DNA from: Pontibacter ramchanderi
GTDB lineage: Bacteria; Bacteroidota; Bacteroidia; Cytophagales; Hymenobacteraceae
Length of the DNA: 64,000 bases
Direction of reading: 5' to 3'
NCBI RefSeq assembly: GCF_002846395.1
Contig: NZ_PJMU01000002.1
Location: forward strand, 682,001-746,000
The position numbers and the translations under genes are program-made. The notes under the pieces are model-generated. The model had not been told where the DNA came from, made no database searches, and worked only from the letters and a program-made list of their open reading frames with translations. Numbering within the stretch: position 1 is the first letter of the stretch; every line of letters begins with the position of its first letter. Below are positions 26,730 to 35,982 of this stretch, one piece after another.

Positions 26730-27359
26730 ATGAAAAGATACCTACTTGCCATGGCCGGGCTCTTGGCCCTGGCCTCCTGCGGCTCCGACTCTGCCGACGG
26801 CAACTACAACCGGACCGCGGACGATGACCTGATTGAAAGCCAGATAGACTCCGACACCAAAGCCTCGATTGACAGCGTAGCCCGCGCCACGGACGAAGGT
26901 GCTATCCTGCATCCGCTACCCGACACGCTCACCACCCTGTTGCAGCAGCGCCAGCCGCAAGCCAAAGTAGCCGTGCTCACCGACCAGGCCATGTCCAACC
27001 GCACCCAGCAGGTCGACAACCCGGTATACCTGCGCGGCAACCTCAACGGCAACCGCACCCCAGACTATGCCGTGCAGGTACTGCAAAACGACTCCATCCA
27101 CATCCTCGCTTTCCTGGATTACGGCACACCGCAGGTCCGTGAAATGAAAGTAGCCGCCTACCCTGCACAGCAGCTCAACGACCGTAGGTATAGCAACCTG
27201 CAACTCAAGCTCGCCCCACAGGACTCGCTGGTGCGCAACCCACGCAAGCAGCAGTTCACTAACCTGAAAATGGACGGCGTGTCCGTGCTCGATGGCAACC
27301 GCACCACGCTATACCTGCTGCAGAACAACCGCTTCATCCCTTTCGACGCGCAACAGTAA
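26730..27359 (+). CDS. Lipoprotein, unknown
   Basis: 209 residues. Lipoprotein signal MKRYLLAMAGLLALASCGSD with the lipobox Cys at 17. The mature part is soluble, rich in Asp/Asn/Gln, with strands (VYLRGNLNGNRTPDYAVQVLQNDSIHILAFLDYG) that resemble small beta-propeller-blade-like or Asp-rich repeats but match no named family. The ATG at 26730 is 68 bases after the exporter stop; an open frame from 26616 overlaps the exporter and is not the start. Confidence 0.75.
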   Translation: MKRYLLAMAGLLALASCGSDSADGNYNRTADDDLIESQIDSDTKASIDSVARATDEGAILHPLPDTLTTLLQQRQPQAKVAVLTDQAMSNRTQQVDNPVYLRGNLNGNRTPDYAVQVLQNDSIHILAFLDYGTPQVREMKVAAYPAQQLNDRRYSNLQLKLAPQDSLVRNPRKQQFTNLKMDGVSVLDGNRTTLYLLQNNRFIPFDAQQ

Positions 27360-27361
27360 GG

Positions 27362-27406
27362 TAGGTATAGCGTCGGCTTATCCGTAAATTGCCGGCGCTA
27401 TACCTA
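27362..27406. terminator. Hairpin made of an inverted pair of AGGTATAG words
   Basis: TAGGTATAGCG (27362-27372) pairs perfectly with CGCTATACCTA (27396-27406), extended by CGGC/GCCG inside. It lies two bases after the lipoprotein stop, consistent with a terminator or mRNA 3' end structure, though the T tract is short. Confidence 0.6.
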
Positions 27407-27428
27407 TTCCTATACCTGCTCACTGCTT

Positions 27429-28502
27429 ATGCCTTCTTCCAAATCTGACAAACCTGTTCCATCACTCACGCCCCAGATCACTTCGCCGGACCACCGCAGG
27501 CTGAGCCAGCTGCAGCAGGAGTTCAACAGAAAAGTAGCCCAGATAGAGCAGCTGAAGCAGGAACTAACCACACGCCGCGACAGCATGGACCTGGCCCAGA
27601 AAAGCATCGAAAAAGAACTGCGCCCCATCATCATGCAGCAGGTGGCACAGCGCGTGGCCCTGGTCAAGCTGCTGGACGCGGCTTTTGCCCTGCCGCTGTT
27701 CAGTTTTCGGGAGAAAGAGAAGCTTGCGCAACTGATCGTCAGCATGGCGCTTGACCTCATCCGGGACTACGAGCGCGAAGACCTCATCGCCCTGCACGAC
27801 CGCTATGCCGAAGTGCCCTACGCTGAACGCGCGCTATACCTGACGGAAGATGAAGATGCTACAGAAACAGGTATAGCTGAAGAGGAGGACGCTCTACCTG
27901 ACAACTGGGATGAGCTCGATGAATTTGAGCGCCTGCAGGCCCAGTTGGACCGCGAAGAGGAAGAGCGGGAACGTGCCCGGCAAAACCGTCAGAAAGGCCG
28001 CAAGACCAAAGCACAGCAGGAAAAAGAGGCAAAAGCGAAGGCCGAGCTCAGCAACATCAGCAAGGCCAGCCGCCGCGTGTACACCGACCTCGCCAAGCAG
28101 CTGCACCCCGACAAAGAACAGGACGAAACCAAGCGCGCCTGGAAAGAAGAGGCCATGAAGCGCGTCACACAAGCCTACCACCACGACGACTTTTTCGAGC
28201 TGCTGCGCCTGCAGATGGAGTTTATGCAGGAACAAGGCCAGGCCCTCGACAAACTACCCGACGAACAACTCGCCTACTACATCAAACTTTTGGATGATCA
28301 ACTTGGCGAGTTGCAGACTGAACTCAACGGTTTCATTTTTGGCCCCAACGCTACTTTTTACGACCGCTTCTGCGGCTCCCAAAAGCAGATGAACCAGAAG
28401 TTTAAGCAGGCAAAGGAAAGCCTGACCTACGAACTGGAGCAGCTCAAGCACAACCTGCGCGTGCTCCAGGACCCGGTGCAGATCAAGGTACTATTGAAGT
28501 AG
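27429..28502 (+). CDS. J-domain-containing coiled-coil protein
   Basis: 357 residues, soluble. N-terminal coiled coil (RLSQLQQEFNRKVAQIEQLKQEL), acidic middle with an RE-rich run (DREEEERERARQNRQKGRKTKAQQEKEAKAKAEL), then a J-domain-like segment: SRRVYTDLAKQLHPDKEQD with the HPD tripeptide at 226-228, ending in another long helix pair. J-domains stimulate the ATPase of DnaK/Hsp70. The J domain is internal rather than N-terminal, and the zinc-finger and substrate-binding domains of DnaJ are absent, so it may be a specialised co-chaperone. Confidence 0.82.
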   Translation: MPSSKSDKPVPSLTPQITSPDHRRLSQLQQEFNRKVAQIEQLKQELTTRRDSMDLAQKSIEKELRPIIMQQVAQRVALVKLLDAAFALPLFSFREKEKLAQLIVSMALDLIRDYEREDLIALHDRYAEVPYAERALYLTEDEDATETGIAEEEDALPDNWDELDEFERLQAQLDREEEERERARQNRQKGRKTKAQQEKEAKAKAELSNISKASRRVYTDLAKQLHPDKEQDETKRAWKEEAMKRVTQAYHHDDFFELLRLQMEFMQEQGQALDKLPDEQLAYYIKLLDDQLGELQTELNGFIFGPNATFYDRFCGSQKQMNQKFKQAKESLTYELEQLKHNLRVLQDPVQIKVLLK

Positions 28503-28519
28503 GTATAGCGCAGCGCGAC

Positions 28520-29311
28520 TCAGTTCAAGTAGGCCTCTATCACGGCAATGGTCTCCAGGGGAGCGCTCAGGTTAGGGCAGTGCCCAGTAGCCTCCATTTG
28601 CACCAGGGTGGAGTTGCGGATCGCGTGGTGCACGTAGTTACCGACTTCGGTTGGGGCGATAATATCCTCCGCGCACTGCATGATCAGGGTCTTGGTCTCC
28701 AGCTTGGGCAGGTCCTGGCGGTTGTCGGATAGAAACGTGACCTGCGCAAAATGCCGGGCAATGTCAGGGTCCGTGTTGCAGAAGCTCTGCGCCAGCTCCT
28801 CCCCCAGCGATGGCTTATCCGGGTTCCCCATGATCAGGGGAGCGAAGGTATCGGCCCAGAGCGGGTAGTCGTGCTCCATGTAGGCCAGCATCGACAGCAC
28901 GTCGGCCCGGTCAAATCCGCCGACATAGTTTTCATCGTTGATGTAACAAGGTGAAGGGCCAATCAGAATCAGTTTGCTGAACAAGGCCGGTTCTCTGATG
29001 GCACTGAGCACTCCCATCATGGCGCTTACGGAATGCCCGACAAAGATCACATCCTCCAAGTCCAACTCTACGCACATCTCCAGTATGTCGGAAGCATAGC
29101 CCTGGAGGCTGCCATACTTGTTGGTATCATACGCCTTGAGGTCAGAGTTGCCAGCCCCCACGTGGTCGAACAGCACGATCTTATACTGCTGCTGAAAAGC
29201 AGGTGTGACAAAGCGCCACATGTTCTGATCGCATCCAAAGCCATGACCGAACATAAGCGCCTGTTCACCTTTTCCGAACATATTGATGTTATTTCGTTTC
29301 AGCACATCCAT
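28520..29311 (-). CDS. RsbQ-like alpha/beta hydrolase
   Basis: 263 residues. Closely follows the RsbQ/KAI2/D14 group: VLKRNNINMFGKGEQALMF near the start, GHGFGCDQNMWRFV (oxyanion region), nucleophile elbow VGHSVSAMMG (Ser), Asp in AEDIIAP and His in ATGHCPNLSAP. In Bacillus, RsbQ acts with the PAS phosphatase RsbP in energy-stress signalling; no RsbP homologue is adjacent, so the ligand and partner are unknown. The ATG at 29311 is preferred to an upstream TTG at 29323. Confidence 0.9.
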   Translation of the reverse strand: MDVLKRNNINMFGKGEQALMFGHGFGCDQNMWRFVTPAFQQQYKIVLFDHVGAGNSDLKAYDTNKYGSLQGYASDILEMCVELDLEDVIFVGHSVSAMMGVLSAIREPALFSKLILIGPSPCYINDENYVGGFDRADVLSMLAYMEHDYPLWADTFAPLIMGNPDKPSLGEELAQSFCNTDPDIARHFAQVTFLSDNRQDLPKLETKTLIMQCAEDIIAPTEVGNYVHHAIRNSTLVQMEATGHCPNLSAPLETIAVIEAYLN

Positions 29312-29488
29312 TGCTATTTCCAATAATCTACTTCCCTGTTCTACTCTTAATAGATTAACGAAAAGACATTAATATACTTATACGAATTTAAAATATGATT
29401 AAACCCAATAAAATCAAAAGATTAGCGTCACTGATAAATTTGCTCCAGGCTTGGCGCTGTGCTATACCTTTTCCTATCTTGTCACTGC

Positions 29489-30055
29489 ATGGCTTACGCG
29501 AATTCACTTCCGCCTATTGTTATCAAGATTTGCAGATGGTTTAATGCTTTCTGCTTACTATTAACTTTTTTAGTTGGTCTGGACGTCTTCTTATTGCCTA
29601 AGGTGATTCGAAACGAAAAGATATTGGCTAGAGAAGCAGTATATGTTACGACTCGCTCTCGGTTCACAGGGGAATCAAGTACAAGCCAGCTTGATAACGT
29701 GACTCTAATCACAGAGAACTTTTATTACCCCTACAACAAAATTCAGGGGTTTAACCCCACAGAAGCCGATTCAGTTAAACTCGTCACCACTTATCTATTT
29801 CGTATAGTGAAGACAGGTTATGTCAAAAGATTTGGCGAGGAGAAAGAGTTAATTCAAAATGCAGGCATTTTTGGCACCCTCTGCTTTCTCCCAATCAGTT
29901 TCGGCCTGATTGCAATCTTCGGAGTAGCCATGCGGCACAATAGGGAGCAGCTCTTAAATGCAGCTGTTATGAATCTACTACTGCTACCCATTCATTTGTG
30001 GATCATGGGTTATTTCACTGCCTTGTTCACAGACTTAGATTTAAGACACTGGTAG
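29489..30055 (+). CDS. Membrane protein, unknown
   Basis: 188 residues. One N-terminal helix (CRWFNAFCLLLTFLVGLDVFLL), a soluble loop of about 80 residues and two C-terminal helices (AGIFGTLCFLPISFGLIAIFGVAM; AAVMNLLLLPIHLWIMGYFTALF). Base composition is clearly more AT-rich than flanking genes. The upstream GTG at 29459 is less likely as start than the ATG at 29489. No family recognised. Confidence 0.65.
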   Translation: MAYANSLPPIVIKICRWFNAFCLLLTFLVGLDVFLLPKVIRNEKILAREAVYVTTRSRFTGESSTSQLDNVTLITENFYYPYNKIQGFNPTEADSVKLVTTYLFRIVKTGYVKRFGEEKELIQNAGIFGTLCFLPISFGLIAIFGVAMRHNREQLLNAAVMNLLLLPIHLWIMGYFTALFTDLDLRHW

Positions 30056-30125
30056 CATAAAACAGTTCCGCTCCCCTGCAACCTTCTCCCCGCTCTCCCA
30101 GTTCTGATAAGACGTTAATTTGTAG

Positions 30126-30133
30126 TATCTTTG
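30126..30133 (+). promoter_or_regulatory. -7 box of mfd
   Basis: TATCTTTG, an exact TAnnTTTG match, about 80 bases before the mfd ATG. The predicted transcript would begin just before the hairpin at 30146. Confidence 0.55.
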
Positions 30134-30145
30134 TAAGTAAAACCA

Positions 30146-30180
30146 GCAGAACACGACTATCGAAAAGTCCTGTGTTCTGC
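30146..30180 (+). promoter_or_regulatory. Hairpin in the mfd leader
   Basis: GCAGAACAC (30146-30154) pairs with GTGTTCTGC (30172-30180), with an inner GACT/AGTC stem and a two-base bulge. It lies between the -7 box and the start codon. No T tract follows, so it is more likely an RNA-stability or translation-control element than a terminator. Confidence 0.5.
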
Positions 30181-30205
30181 CTTTGCTGTTTTGTGATATA
30201 CCTGC

Positions 30206-33200
30206 ATGAAAGTAACTGACTTTTTAGAGCTATACCGGCTCGATGGCGTGGTGCAGACCATTGCCGAGAGACTTAAAGCTGATAAACCTTACCGCCTGCA
30301 ACTCAAGGGCATGGCAGGCAGCCTCGATGCTGTGATGGCCTCGGCGGTCTATACCCTGCACCCGCAGCACCAACTCTTTGTGTTGCACGACAAGGAGGAG
30401 GCAGCCTATTTCTATACCGACCTCAAAAATCTGCTTGGCGACGAGAAGGAGGTCATGCTTTTCCCGACGTCGTACAAGCGGCCCTACAGTTTCGATGATA
30501 CCGAGAACGCCAACATCCTGATGCGGGCCGAGGTGCTCAACCGCCTCAACACCAAGTCCGACAAGGGTGAGCTGATCGTAACCTACCCGGAGGCGCTTAC
30601 CGAGAAAGTGATCAACAAAAAATCGCTGGTGGAGAACACGCTGGGGGCGAAGGTGGGAGAGAAACTCGACGTGAACTTCCTGAGCGAAATGCTGGCTGAG
30701 TATGGCTTCGAGCGTACTGAGTTTGTGTACGAGGCGGGGCAGTATGCCGTGCGTGGTGGTATTGTGGATGTGTTTTCGTACGCCAACGACCTGCCCTACC
30801 GCATCGAGCTTTTCGGCGACGAGATCGAAAGTATCCGCACCTTCGACCCCGACACGCAGCTGAGCGTCGAGACGAAGAAAAGTATTTCGATTATACCTAA
30901 TGTCCAGACCAAACTGCTGCAGGAAACCCGTGAGGCGTTCCTCGACTTCCTGCCGAAAAACACCGCTATCTGGTTCAAGGACGTGCGCCAGACACTGGAT
31001 GTGATCGACGAGTATTTTGATAAGGCATCGCAGGCGTTTGACAAGCTGATGGCAGGCAGCGGCGGCACCCAGATCGTGTCGGACCCCGAGCAGCTGTTCC
31101 AGACGCAGAAGCAGTTCAAAAAGCTGCTCGAGAAGTTCAGCATTGTGGAGTTTGGCAAGCGCTTTAATTATAAAGACACCGAGGTGTTGCAACTGCAGTC
31201 CAAGCCACAGCCCTCGTTCAACAAGGATTTCAACCGACTGGTAAAGGACCTGCACGAGCAGCAGAGCAAAGGCTTTGTGAACATCATCGCCACCGACTCG
31301 CCGCGGCAGATCAACCGCCTCACGACTATCTTCGACGAGCTCGACCACGACATGCGTTTCCAGCATTTGGGCATTTCGCTGCGGGAGGGTTTCATTGACG
31401 AGCAGCTCAAAATCACCTGCTACACCGATCACCAGCTCTTCGACCGCTTCTACCAGCACAAAGCCAAAGAGGGCCGCTCCAAAACCAAGGCGATGACCCT
31501 GAAAGAGCTGCGCACCCTGCAGCCCGGCGACTACATCACGCACATGGACTACGGCGTGGGACGCTTTGCGGGGCTGGAGAAAGTGGAAGTGGGCGGTCGT
31601 TTACAAGAAGCCATCCGTTTAGTCTACCGCGACGACGATTTGCTGTATGTGTCCATTCACTCGCTGCACAAGATCAGCAAGTACAGCGGCAAGGAGGGCG
31701 GCCCGCCGACCATGAGCAAACTGGGCTCGCCGGAGTGGGAGAACAAGAAGAAGAAAGTAAAGAGCAAGGTAAAAGACATTGCCGCCGAGCTCATTCAACT
31801 CTACGCCAAGCGCAAAGCCGCGCCGGGCTATGCCTACACCCGCGACGGCTTCCTGCAGGCTGAGCTGGAGTCCTCGTTCATCTACGAAGACACCCCGGAT
31901 CAAGGCAAGGCAACCGAAGACGTGAAAGCCGATATGGAGCAGCCGCACCCCATGGACCGACTCGTGTGTGGCGACGTGGGCTTCGGCAAAACCGAGGTGG
32001 CCATCCGTGCTGCGTTTAAAGCCGCATGCGACGGCAAGCAGGTAGCCGTGCTGGTGCCCACCACGGTACTGGCCATGCAGCACTTCAAGACGTTCCGCGA
32101 CCGACTCGAGCAGTTCCCGGTTACAGTAGACTACATCAACCGCTTCAAAACCACCAAGGATATCAAAAACACCCTCAAGCGCGTGGAAGAAGGTAAAGTA
32201 GACATCCTGATCGGCACGCACCGCATCGCCAGCAAAGACGTTAAGTTCAAGGATCTGGGGCTGCTGATCATTGACGAAGAGCAGAAATTTGGTGTGAAGA
32301 CCAAGGAGAAGCTGAAAGAGATGCGCGTGAACGTGGATACCCTCACCCTCACCGCCACACCTATACCTCGTACGCTGCACTTCTCACTAATGGGTGCCCG
32401 CGACCTGAGCGTGATTGCCACGCCACCACCCAACCGCCAGCCCGTGAAAACAGAACTGCACGTGTTCGACGAGATTCTGATCCGCGACGCCGTTGCTGCC
32501 GAATTGAAACGTGGCGGCCAAGTGTTCTTTGTGCATAACCGCGTGAAAGACATCGAAGAGATTGCCAACATGATCCTCAAACTCGTGCCCGATGCCCGCA
32601 TCACCTATGCCCACGGACAGATGGACGGTGAGACCCTGGAAAAACGCATGATGAAGTTTGTGGAGGGTGACTACGATGTGCTGGTATCGACCAACATCAT
32701 CGAGTCAGGTTTGGACATCCCCAATGCCAACACCATTATCATCAACCGGGCGCACATGTTCGGCCTCTCCGACCTGCACCAGATGCGGGGTCGTGTGGGC
32801 CGCTCGAACAAAAAGGCCTATTGCTACCTGCTCACGCCACCCGTTGCTGGCCTGGCCACCGATGCCCGCAAACGCCTGAGCGTGCTCGAAGAATTCTCAG
32901 ACCTGGGCGAGGGTTTCAAAATCGCCATGCGCGACCTCGACATCCGGGGGGCCGGCAACCTGCTGGGCGGCGAGCAGAGCGGCTTCATCAACGACCTCGG
33001 CTTTGAGATGTACCACCAGGTGCTCGACGATGCCATTAAAGAGCTGAAAGAAACCGAGTTCCGCGACCTGTTCCTGAAAGATAACCTGGCGGAGTTCGTG
33101 GAGCCGGTGCGCGACTGTAACATCGAAACCGACATGGAGGTGCTCATACCGGATTGGTACGTGGGCAACATCTCGGAGCGCCTCAACCTCTACAGCAAAC

Positions 33201-33577
33201 TCGATAGCACCAAAGACCTGCAGGACCTCGAAAAGCTACAGGCCAGCATCGTCGACCGTTTCGGACCATTGCCGCAGGAGGTGCAGAAGTTGGTGGAGAT
33301 CGTGAAGCTGCGCTGGCAGGCACAGCAGCTGGGTTTTGAGAAGCTCACTATCAAAAAAGAAGTGATGAAAGGCTACCTGCCGAGCGAGAACAACGATGCT
33401 TACTTCCAGTCCGAGACCTTTGGCAATATTCTCAAGTATGTGCAGCAGCATCCGCGTCGCTCCCGACTCAAGGAGGCCAAAGACAAGCTGATCGTGATCG
33501 TGGAGGACATCCAGAGCATTGCCGACGCCCGCGAAGTGTTCGACAGCCTTGATGTGAAAGCCACTGTGAAAGGGTAA
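30206..33577 (+). CDS. mfd: Transcription-repair coupling factor Mfd
   Basis: 1123 residues, full length for the family. Mfd removes RNA polymerase stalled at DNA lesions and recruits UvrA. Domains: an N-terminal UvrB-like part (about 1-350), an RNA-polymerase-interaction domain (LQPGDYITHMDYGVGRFAGLEKV, about 440-500), a RecG-like helicase core with Walker A GDVGFGKTEV (about 588-597), DEEQ box LLIIDEEQKFG (about 686), TATPIPRTL, motif VI region QMRGRVGRS, the TRG-type region after it and a C-terminal domain. All helicase motifs are intact. It carries very few TATACCT words for its length. Confidence 0.97.
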   Translation: MKVTDFLELYRLDGVVQTIAERLKADKPYRLQLKGMAGSLDAVMASAVYTLHPQHQLFVLHDKEEAAYFYTDLKNLLGDEKEVMLFPTSYKRPYSFDDTENANILMRAEVLNRLNTKSDKGELIVTYPEALTEKVINKKSLVENTLGAKVGEKLDVNFLSEMLAEYGFERTEFVYEAGQYAVRGGIVDVFSYANDLPYRIELFGDEIESIRTFDPDTQLSVETKKSISIIPNVQTKLLQETREAFLDFLPKNTAIWFKDVRQTLDVIDEYFDKASQAFDKLMAGSGGTQIVSDPEQLFQTQKQFKKLLEKFSIVEFGKRFNYKDTEVLQLQSKPQPSFNKDFNRLVKDLHEQQSKGFVNIIATDSPRQINRLTTIFDELDHDMRFQHLGISLREGFIDEQLKITCYTDHQLFDRFYQHKAKEGRSKTKAMTLKELRTLQPGDYITHMDYGVGRFAGLEKVEVGGRLQEAIRLVYRDDDLLYVSIHSLHKISKYSGKEGGPPTMSKLGSPEWENKKKKVKSKVKDIAAELIQLYAKRKAAPGYAYTRDGFLQAELESSFIYEDTPDQGKATEDVKADMEQPHPMDRLVCGDVGFGKTEVAIRAAFKAACDGKQVAVLVPTTVLAMQHFKTFRDRLEQFPVTVDYINRFKTTKDIKNTLKRVEEGKVDILIGTHRIASKDVKFKDLGLLIIDEEQKFGVKTKEKLKEMRVNVDTLTLTATPIPRTLHFSLMGARDLSVIATPPPNRQPVKTELHVFDEILIRDAVAAELKRGGQVFFVHNRVKDIEEIANMILKLVPDARITYAHGQMDGETLEKRMMKFVEGDYDVLVSTNIIESGLDIPNANTIIINRAHMFGLSDLHQMRGRVGRSNKKAYCYLLTPPVAGLATDARKRLSVLEEFSDLGEGFKIAMRDLDIRGAGNLLGGEQSGFINDLGFEMYHQVLDDAIKELKETEFRDLFLKDNLAEFVEPVRDCNIETDMEVLIPDWYVGNISERLNLYSKLDSTKDLQDLEKLQASIVDRFGPLPQEVQKLVEIVKLRWQAQQLGFEKLTIKKEVMKGYLPSENNDAYFQSETFGNILKYVQQHPRRSRLKEAKDKLIVIVEDIQSIADAREVFDSLDVKATVKG

Positions 33578-33608
33578 ATGTATAGTGATCTGCTCCTCTG
33601 AATAGTGT

Positions 33609-33658
33609 CAGCTGCACATGCTCTGAGACAACATAGCCTGTGCAGCTGCATATTTTTT
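33609..33658 (+). terminator. Terminator after mfd
   Basis: CAGCTGCACA (33609-33618) pairs with TGTGCAGCTG (33639-33648), followed by CATATTTTTT. Confidence 0.75.
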
Positions 33659-33782
33659 CCCAGACTACATGGTTCAGGGCAATTATTAGATTAAATTTTG
33701 CTATTTTGGAAACTTCTATGCTACGAAACCGAACTTAATCTAACTTATACCTGTGCACCAAATAACCGCGATATCGCCACCT

Positions 33783-35348
33783 ATGCTGGCACCCATCTTC
33801 AGGGCGCTGCCAAGGCTGTATGCTGTCCTGACTCCTGATCTTGTGATTGCTGATGCCACCGATGCCTTGCTGAAGCAACTACACATGACACGCGAGCAAA
33901 TTGTAGGGCAGCCACTGTTCGCTGTATTCCCAAACAATCCGAATCATCCTGAATCGCAGGAGGCTGTGCTGCAATGCCTGCAGCATGCACTCATGCACAA
34001 GGAGCTTTTTCATAACCCCATGCTCCGCTACGACATGCAGTCTGGCGCAGGGTATGAAGAGCGCTACTGGAGCGCAACCAGTGTGCCTGTGCTGAACGAC
34101 GCCGGAGAGGTGCAGTACCTCATACACGAGGTAAGCGATGTGACCGACAAGATCCTGTTTGAGCGCATGCACCAGCAAAGCCAGGAGCAACTGAACCTGA
34201 TCAGCAACGCAACCAAAGCCATTGCCTGGGAATACGACATCGTGAACGACCACATGCACTGGGGCGAGGGGCTTCAGGAAATATTCGGCTACACCCCCGA
34301 GGAGATGGGACCAAGCGGTGACTCATGGGATTCCCGCGTCCATCCGGACGATTTTGAAGAGGTGCAGCGCAGCATACAGGAGGCGCTGGCCAACAAGCAA
34401 AGCACCTGGACAGGCGAGTACCGTTTTCAGAAGGCAGATGGTAGCTACTCCTACATTTTGGACCAGGGTTACACCACGTACAATTCCTTGGGCCAGCCTG
34501 TCCGCACCATCGGCTCCATTATCGATATCACCCAGAACAGAGACACACAAAAGGCACTCAAAGAAAGTGATGCCCGTTTCCATCACCTGCTGGAAGTGCT
34601 TCCACACATGGCCTGGACGGCCTCACCAAAAGGCAAGGTGCTTTTCTTCAACGAGAACTGGTACAGCTTTACCGGCATGAAACGCGGACAGACCGATGGC
34701 TGGATTGGAGTGGTGCATCCCGAAGACTCGGCCATGGTGCTCACCAACTGGCACAACGCGGTGGCCTCGGGTACCACCTATGAGCTAGAGTATCGCATAC
34801 GCCAGCACATAGACGGCAGCTACCGCTGGTTTCAGGAGCGCGGCCTGCCCATGCGCGACGCCAACGGAAACATCACACTCTGGATCGGCACCTACACAGA
34901 CATAGACGACCAGAAAAACCAGGTGGAAGAACGCAAAGACGACCGTCTGGAGAGCATGCTGCGCCTTGCGCCGGTGCACCTGTGTATGTTGCAGGGCCCC
35001 AACTATGTGTGCCAGTATGTAACGCCAGGTGTGTACAAGCTGTATGGCAACCGCAACTACATTGGCCGGAGCGCCCACGAAATATGGCCGGAGCTTGAGG
35101 AAATAGGTTTTTTTGACTTGCTGGACGAGGTATACACCAAGGGGCGCACCGTTTACATCAATGAGTTCCGCGCCAAGATCGACCATAAGCTGAATGGCGA
35201 CTTACGAGACGCCTATTTTAATTTCAAGTACCAGCCTTTATTCGACAGTACTTCGAACGTAGAGGGCATTATAATATCGGCCATAGAAGTAACTAACCTG
35301 GTGATAGCCAGGCAAAAAGCAGAGGCATTGGCCCGGGGCGAATCCTGA
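33783..35348 (+). CDS. Multi-PAS sensor protein without an output domain
   Basis: About 521 residues. Four PAS-like units in a row: about 10-110 (VLTPDLVIADATDALLKQL), 140-255 (AWEYDIVNDHMHWGEGLQEIFGYTPEE..., closing IIDITQNRDTQKAL), 265-385 (FFNENWYSFTGMKR ... WIGTYTDIDDQK) and 395-510. No histidine-kinase, GGDEF or HTH domain follows the last PAS, and the protein ends at ARGES. A GTG at 33753 could extend it by ten residues. Next to a lone receiver gene, it may be a partner in a signalling pathway. Soluble; the ligand is unknown. Confidence 0.85.
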   Translation: MLAPIFRALPRLYAVLTPDLVIADATDALLKQLHMTREQIVGQPLFAVFPNNPNHPESQEAVLQCLQHALMHKELFHNPMLRYDMQSGAGYEERYWSATSVPVLNDAGEVQYLIHEVSDVTDKILFERMHQQSQEQLNLISNATKAIAWEYDIVNDHMHWGEGLQEIFGYTPEEMGPSGDSWDSRVHPDDFEEVQRSIQEALANKQSTWTGEYRFQKADGSYSYILDQGYTTYNSLGQPVRTIGSIIDITQNRDTQKALKESDARFHHLLEVLPHMAWTASPKGKVLFFNENWYSFTGMKRGQTDGWIGVVHPEDSAMVLTNWHNAVASGTTYELEYRIRQHIDGSYRWFQERGLPMRDANGNITLWIGTYTDIDDQKNQVEERKDDRLESMLRLAPVHLCMLQGPNYVCQYVTPGVYKLYGNRNYIGRSAHEIWPELEEIGFFDLLDEVYTKGRTVYINEFRAKIDHKLNGDLRDAYFNFKYQPLFDSTSNVEGIIISAIEVTNLVIARQKAEALARGES

Positions 35349-35418
35349 TATTCCTATTTTTTGGCTTTGTTTAGAACAAAAAAGGCCATAATTTGTAAAA
35401 GAATTCAAAATACCAATT

Positions 35419-35826
35419 ATGAAATCAGTAAAGACTATCCTGCTGATAGACGACGACGATACGACCAATTACCTGAACCAGCGCCTGCTCTCCCGTATGG
35501 AAGCCGCATCCGATATCAGGGTTGTGACAAACGGTGAAGAAGCCCTCGACTATTTGAACAAAGCCTTTAGCGGGGAGGAAAACTACCCGAAACCGGATCT
35601 GATATTTGTTGACATCAAAATGTCGGTGATGGATGGCTTCGAGTTCCTGGATGAGTACCAGCGATTTGAGGATGAGAACAAGATGCGCACCGTGATGCTC
35701 ATGCTCACTTCTTCAGCCAGCTTTTACGACCTCGAGCGCCTCAAAAAATACCCGGAGGTGCGCAAGCACTACTCCAAGCCGCTGGCGGAAGCGGATGTAC
35801 GCGAGATCATGGAAACATATTTCTAA
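35419..35826 (+). CDS. Single-domain response regulator
   Basis: 135 residues, a CheY-like receiver and nothing else. The acidic cluster is LLIDDDDTTNYLNQRLL (about 9-13), the phosphoacceptor Asp is in PDLIFVDIKMSVMDGFEFL (near 59), the conserved Thr/Ser in MLMLTSSAS and the Lys in HYSKPLAE. All key residues are present, so it should be phosphorylatable. The gap after the PAS gene is 70 bases. A kinase must come from elsewhere in the genome. Confidence 0.93.
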   Translation: MKSVKTILLIDDDDTTNYLNQRLLSRMEAASDIRVVTNGEEALDYLNKAFSGEENYPKPDLIFVDIKMSVMDGFEFLDEYQRFEDENKMRTVMLMLTSSASFYDLERLKKYPEVRKHYSKPLAEADVREIMETYF

Positions 35827-35848
35827 AATCACGATAGCCCAATACAGA

Positions 35849-35881
35849 AGAGGCGCCCTTTTAAAGGGGCGCCTCTTTTTT
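35849..35881 (+). terminator. Terminator after the response regulator
   Basis: AGAGGCGCCCTTT pairs with AAAGGGGCGCCTCT, followed by TTTTTT. Confidence 0.9.
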
Positions 35882-35982
35882 ATACCTGCTCCTTTGCCAA
35901 CAATAGCCCTGCTGAACCGTAAAAAATAACGCCATCTTAAACTGGCACTAAAACAGGCTACTATTATTAAACAAATAAAATT

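Noticed and set aside
30230..33186. Long minus-strand open frames (up to 437 codons) across mfd
   Set aside because: Mfd is unambiguous in the other direction. GC-rich codon structure leaves the antisense frames open by chance.
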